64,000 nt of DNA, taken from positions 65,015,501 through 65,079,500 of the forward strand of contig NC_091124.1 in assembly GCF_040183065.1 (NCBI RefSeq), in the 5' to 3' direction. This DNA comes from Periplaneta americana (taxonomy: Eukaryota; Arthropoda; Insecta; Blattodea; Blattidae). The notes beneath the pieces are model-generated. The model was given only the letters and a program-made list of their open reading frames with translations. It made no database searches and was not told the origin of the DNA. The position numbers and the translations under genes are program-made. Shown one piece after another: positions 40,001-46,800 of the stretch. Each line of letters opens with the position of its first letter. Positions within the stretch are counted from its first letter, which is position 1.

Positions 40001-43000
40001 TAATTAGAAATAAAATCTTTACCATTCAATGAATTGTTCTAACATTTCTAACAATATATTGCTCTTGACCATATTTTATTATGAGATTGTGTGTGTGTGT
40101 CCAATGCCCACCCACTTCACTTGCGTGATTATTATGAGATCGTATAGTTGCAAAAAAAAAAAAAAAAAAACATTAAAGAAAGCCTATTACATTATAAAAT
40201 GAGAAAATACGTGGCAGAAAACAATCCAAGCCTAAGTCAAGTTTACTGAAAATAAAAACAGACATGCTAAAAGATGTAGAAATGAACAGCTAAATCTTAT
40301 AAGGCTGGTGCAACATGCATAAAATGGATCAGAAGGGAGTTGGCTGCAAAGAGTGAAAGAAGAGTTTAGAATTTTCACTCCACTAATTCATGAGGTCATA
40401 TGGTAAGTACTGGCTGTGCCCCTTATTACAGTAAAATTCCTCGTAACCGGCACCCAAATAACCGACAATACCAAAAGGGCAGTTTTGGCTGAGCAAAAGA
40501 AGTTTAAATCTGCCACAGTCTGGGCTGTCAGTATTGCCACATTAGGAAGTTTGCACGAACTTTAAGTTTCAGTGAATATTCGAACCTGAAATTAATATAT
40601 TATTTGTATTTTTGAGTTTTAATAAGGAAAATCTACGCAGTTTTTATGTTTATTCAGTTATGAGCAAATGATAGAGAAATAAGCTTCATATGGCTGTAGT
40701 TTCAACATTTGGCACCATGAAATACGAACTTTTTTTGCATATACCGGTATTGATTCAATTATCTGGCAAAACCTCATATCCGAAACCAGCCTGGTCCCTT
40801 TGATGCCGGTTAAGAGGGATTCTACAGTATTTCCCATTTTTCTCTCTCTGCATTTAAAGACTTTTTCGGCCTCGCAAAAGTATAAACATCTTTCCTAATT
40901 GCCCCTCCTAGAAAGGTTCGTGTAAGTCAGGTTAAATTACTGGTATTAGTGTAGTTTTTAAACTCCGCTTTTACAGTTTAAAATGGTTATGCAAACTGAA
41001 AGTTCGCATTAGAAAGGTTAAAACTGACGGTAATATATTAAAAGCAAAAAGTTGTATATCAAAATTATATTACAGTAGGCCTAAATAAAATAAAATGGGA
41101 GTTACAAATTACATGTGAAACTGACTAACTCAAAAGAATATCACATGGAAAAAAATGAAAACTTTTCACGACCATCAAAAAATGAAAAAGTGAACATAAA
41201 GAAGCATGCCAGATAAACTTTCGATTGTACAATAATGGGAATTTTCTAAATCTGATGGAATGACAGTGTAAGGTGAGGGAAGTAGCATACAAATGTAGAG
41301 GCATGTCAAATGTTGCAAAGCAGCCAACCAATTGTAAATACATAGTCCATGTTGCCAACCACTGCAGGAATATCAAACATATCTGTGCTGTATCTGTAGA
41401 AGTACATACAAGTAAAGTATTATTTCCAAAATTTCACTTTATGTTCCTTTGTAAGATTATTTGCTTGATCTAATAGCGATTTTTCTGTTCTGTACAGTGA
41501 AGAGAATAAGCTGTCATTTTAATCTTTGCACTCTAAAAATTAATGGATCGGTTTGTCACCATAATTGATTTTGCACACTTGTGTGCTTGTTCAATGAAGA
41601 TTTGCTGAGAACGAAATGTGATGCCTCCTATCGTCTTGTAATGATTCAGGAACACATATAACCAGAGCTTTGTTGCTGTTGATGGTTTAAAATAACGAGA
41701 ATACTGCAAGCGCAATTCCTGTTCATTAATCTTTAACAGCCAAGCATTCATTATAGTGGACAGTTAGTATTATAGTCGTGGCATGATATAATATGTTACA
41801 AATTGTGTATTATTTATAAATTAGATTAATACTCATTAATTTTAAGTAACATAATGACATCACACTTAGTTAAAATGATTTTAATTTTTTTTTCTTAAAA
41901 AGGAGCAAAATCATTTCAACTGCAATCAAGTGAAACCCTGTCAGCTTCCATGCATACCATTACACTGATTGTTTTACATGGGCCCTCCCCATCCTTTACC
42001 ACAGGCTCAATTGACTGCAGTGGCCAGGACACGAACTTGCAATCTTTGGCACGATATGCTGGCCGGACACATCTTGTGCGCCTTAAACTGGTAGGCTAAC
42101 GAACCCAACACAAATTTACGTGATTATGCAGGTATATAAACTCCGCGTTAAGAGTTAGAAATTTGCATGCAATTGTGGTGTAAGTCTTCTGGTGTTTAAT
42201 GGTTAAGCACTCTTGAACACACACATCGTCACACACCTTCACTGCAACTGAGTGTTCTTTGTGGGACCATCATATCGGCAATGTAAACAAGTGCACAAAA
42301 CCGGAGCTGCTCACTTTTCACATATGTCAGTTATGCATTAATTCAATTGTCTTACAGAATTCTGAAACTAAAGGAGTGAAGAATAAAAACTCTCATCCAT
42401 TCTCTTACCTATCTTTTCCTCCTTTCTTCTCACTTGTTACTACTTCCTATTTCCTTCATTACACTTTTATATCAACAAATATGTATTTTAACTTTATTGG
42501 AATCACAGGGAATCGATCCAGAAACCTTTGATTAACAGTCCCTCATCTTAACCATTAGACCACAACATTGTTGAAAATACGAGCTTAAAATTCGTTATAA
42601 AAATATTTTCGTTACCTAATGTATTTCAGCAATCAATACAAATTAATTGACGCATGTAATACAGAAATAATTTAAATTTTACGAACGAAATTGTGTTATT
42701 ACTTCAAAACATCACACTGACATTTCAACGGTACAGGTGAAGACAGTGAATACGATATAAGGTGAGTACTAAAACGACATAATATTATGTATATACTGTA
42801 TGTGTATATTAATACTTACTCTATCTGCAAAGATGATATCAATTTCATATACAATAATATGGGGAGATTAACCATTAAATTTTATATACGATAAGCCTCA
42901 AATAACCCCCCATTACACTTTGTGTATTAATACTTGCTCCACTACCTATGAATGAGGTTCTGTCTGACATGTACATCTATTTATCAGGCAGTACATCTCA

Positions 43001-43755
43001 CTTGACAATATGTGTCAGAGAAAGAACAATTGTTTGTATACACCTGAAGCCTGATTAGTGTAATATGTTACCAGTCAGTGATGTATGCAATGGAGGGGAA
43101 AAGGACTGGTCACCCTACCCCATTATCTCCTGGCTTAGTTGCCTCACGAGTGATGCCCTATTGGTGTCACTTGTGAGGTTCAAATCTGTCTTCGGACAGT
43201 TGCCAAGTTCCCCATTATATTTTCGCCATACCCTGCCTATATTATGCCTAAACCATCAAAAACCAACGTGATACACAAAAAACGTAAATACGACTATCAG
43301 TGTTGACAGTAATGTCCGTGAGATGTAAGAATAGTCCAAAAGTGACATATGTGAAAAGTAGACAGCTTCTGCAGAATTACCATAGGCTACGCCTAGTCCA
43401 GTATCGTGCACTTAAGCCCAGAAAGGTGACATATTTAGATTTAAGTATTTTTTTATCCATAATCATCTTCCCTTCTCTAATTTTTCACTGTCAGAGTAAC
43501 AAAATCTACATCGACATAAGGCATAGTCCTCCTATCCCTTCAATACAATCCTGTGCTTGGTGCTGCAGCACTTTCGAATTATAACAATGCTATCTTTATT
43601 ATAGAGAGATCTACCATCTAGTATTGACCTCGTAATAAAATGAAGTTGGCATAATATGAAATTTTACTTGGTTGTTAAAAATTGGATGGCTGTGAAAAAA
43701 TTGTGTTTCAAAGATTTTATAATGATATTCATGAATATGTTCTCTTAGAACATAG

Positions 43756-43813
<58 letters not shown>

Positions 43814-46800
43814 TGTAAATTGTAAACAATTTTAATAATGACCTCTACCCTTGACAAAATTCTGCATATGCCACTGGAAAGATTGGTCATTGCGAATATG
43901 TCATGGAAGGGAACTGCATTATCACATTGATTGGGATGAGATGACAATAAAGGAGGTGCAAGTGACGACATATCCCAACAAAAACAAAGGTGCAAACTTT
44001 CTGTTCAATTTCACTTACAAGCACGTAGAGCACAGCATTCAATGAAACAAAATGGATGTTCATATTTGTGGCATCAGGACTAATGTTAGGCCATTTATTC
44101 TGTAGTGCAACATAGTTTAGCATTATATTGTGTTTTAAGTTAGTGTAGGCTAGTTTAGTGAAAATATTCGAGGTGTTAGGCTGTTGGCTGCACTAAATAA
44201 ATTTTCTGAAACATTATGTTGGCTGCATTGCATCATACAATATTGCTACCATCACCACATGCGTAGTAAGTAGGCCTGCATTATGAAATTATTGTATTTG
44301 TAAAATTCACAGAGCATAGGAGGAATTTTAATTTGGTTTCCAATGGTTTGTTAACTTTACATTGTTGGTAGGCCTAGTTACTTTGTTTTTTAATAGTTTA
44401 GAAAACTAAATCATTGTCATACGTTGGAAAAAAAGAGCCAGCATGCCAATATACTTACTTGCATACAATGGATTGATAAACCAGGACCAGTATATAACTT
44501 CTTATGACATATATGGCATTTAAAATGCTTTGCTTTCTGATGTTGAATTAAAATCTTTTCATCATCAAACTCACGGTTGCAATACCTTATGTTTGTTAAG
44601 GAAACTGTATTTTTTAAACAAACTAGGGCACAGGAAGCTCAGGTGATTTTGGAAGTGAAAATCGTATTTTTGGTCTAGGAGAAATACTCATCTTTTACGA
44701 AAATACTGCTGTCGCTCAATGAAGTATAGTGACTTAAATTACCTATTAAATTTCACCTAAAAAAAAAAAAAAAAACTGTAATTCTTTACTATAATGTTAC
44801 CACGTTAAGATAGAAATTTACATCCTTGGGTTGTAGTCAAGTCATATACAGGGTGTAACAACTTTAATGTTTAGAATTTCTGGAACATGTTCCCTGACAC
44901 GTTCTACGTTGATTAAACCTAACATACCTATATCTGAAATTGAGAGGTTACAGAGATAACAGAGCTCGAAAAAATAGAACTTCTTGCAGCTCCAAGCATT
45001 ATACCGTTTATACAAGGCCTATTTTATGGCATTACTAAGTAGAGATACATAAGAAACATTTGAAAAGCAGTGAATGAAGGAAATTTTACTTTTAAGAGAA
45101 ATTAAATTAAAATTGTTTAGGTTGCTAAGGAAACGAAACAGAAACCAGTTTAAAATAACAGTTGTGAGAAAAATAAACCATATTGTGACTAGTCTTTTTA
45201 TTGAGATTTGACCATTAAAACATGCCTTTTGTGTACACACATCAGGAATATGCCGACATAGTTTATGTGTATGGACTGTGTGATGGCAATGCAACAGCAG
45301 CTGTTTTGGCATATCAAGCACGGTTCCCAAATCGTAGGATTCCTAGTGCACAGGTATTTTCACGTGCCTATTGGCAAATTTCAAGAAGTACAGTGTTTGG
45401 AATCTTAAGGACATTTTTTTTCAACTTTGCACTGCTTCTTTCATACTCGCAAGTAGTTGATATTAAAATGTAATATGGTAAAAATAAAAATAATGACATA
45501 GACATGTCACTTTCGGAAATTGGTGTTACTTCTTTCAGTATTCAGCGATAAAATTAAACTCAAAAATTTAACTTCGGGTACAAATACTCCAAACCTATAG
45601 AACTTTGGATATAGGTATGTTAGGTTTAATCAACGTAGAACGTGTCAGGGAACATGTTCCAGAAATTCTAAACATTAAAGTTGTTACACCCTGTATAATG
45701 CATACAAAAAAAAAAATTAGTGTTGATGCCAATTTCACACCGAAAATAAAGATCGAAAGTTGCTGTGAAAGTGCTGGCCCGTGGTATAATTCGAGCAAGA
45801 TGTAAGGGATAGGCATCGGGGAGGGAAAGCACATACATGTCATTTCTGTGCGTTTCCTTACTGATTCACAGAGAAAAAGAGAATTTTCATAAGGTCGAAT
45901 CGATGACAGGTTAGATTAATTTTTTACAGGCATATTATATGGATAGGTTCTGATAAGCTAAGATATAGAAATTAAATTATTGTATGTCTGCCATCTAAGA
46001 TAGCTTATCAAATGAAAAGTAAAATTTATTCACTAAATTAGCATGCTTTGCTTAATTTATTTAAATTCATCAACAATTATAAGTCTCCATAATCTGTTCC
46101 TTCCAAACCTCATCCATCGATCATTTCACTCAACCCCTCCCACTTGATGTAACATCTTCGTATGCACATTGTAAGCATGCTTGTGTTCATCAGTCCAGCC
46201 GCTTCACTCAACGACATAACTAAGCAGCTTCCAACATAATACATAAGTACCACACATACTAATTTTTTTTTTGAAATAGCATTAAATACCGGTTATAGTT
46301 AAACACAATAGTAATTCTTCTTTCTTTGATTCTTTTCGTTTGAATATTTACGCAGCTTCCAACATAACACTTAAGTTCCATAGGCCTACATACTAATTTT
46401 TTTTTTTAATAGCATTAATTACCGGTTATGGTTTAACACAATAGTAATTCCTTTTGTTTGATTCTTTTCGTTTGAATATTTGCAGTTGCATATGGCCTGG
46501 TTGATTTACACAACTTGCAACGATCTTCCTTATGGAAGAATATGTTACTAACTTTAGTTACAAGAATCAACAAATGTGCCATGAAAATAAACAGCTAAAA
46601 ACAATACCATTTGTGATACAACACATTAATGGAAGCTAATTTTCTTCATTGTTTTATTCTTACATTTTACATAATTTATTAATTAGCCGAAATTATTTTA
46701 TATATTTCAACTATTTTATATGTTAACTAATTTTAACTTTGACATTGTTTGTACTCTAATCTTGTAAAGTATTTATATATTGTAACATTTCATACCTAAA

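Larger units (their letters stand above)
44621..46043 (+). repeat. Left arm of a large inverted repeat (foldback) in BuGZ intron 1
   Basis: After removing the inserted element at 44849-45693 and an extra stretch at about 44697-44836, this sequence is the reverse complement of 46862-48340. Shared anchors include GGAAGTGAAAATCGTA near 44660, the TTCACACC...AAAATAAAG..TCGAAAGTTGCTGTGAAA block near 45740, CGTTTCCTTACTGAT near 45850, and GATAAGCTATCTTAGATGG (reversed) near 46000. Confidence 0.85.
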
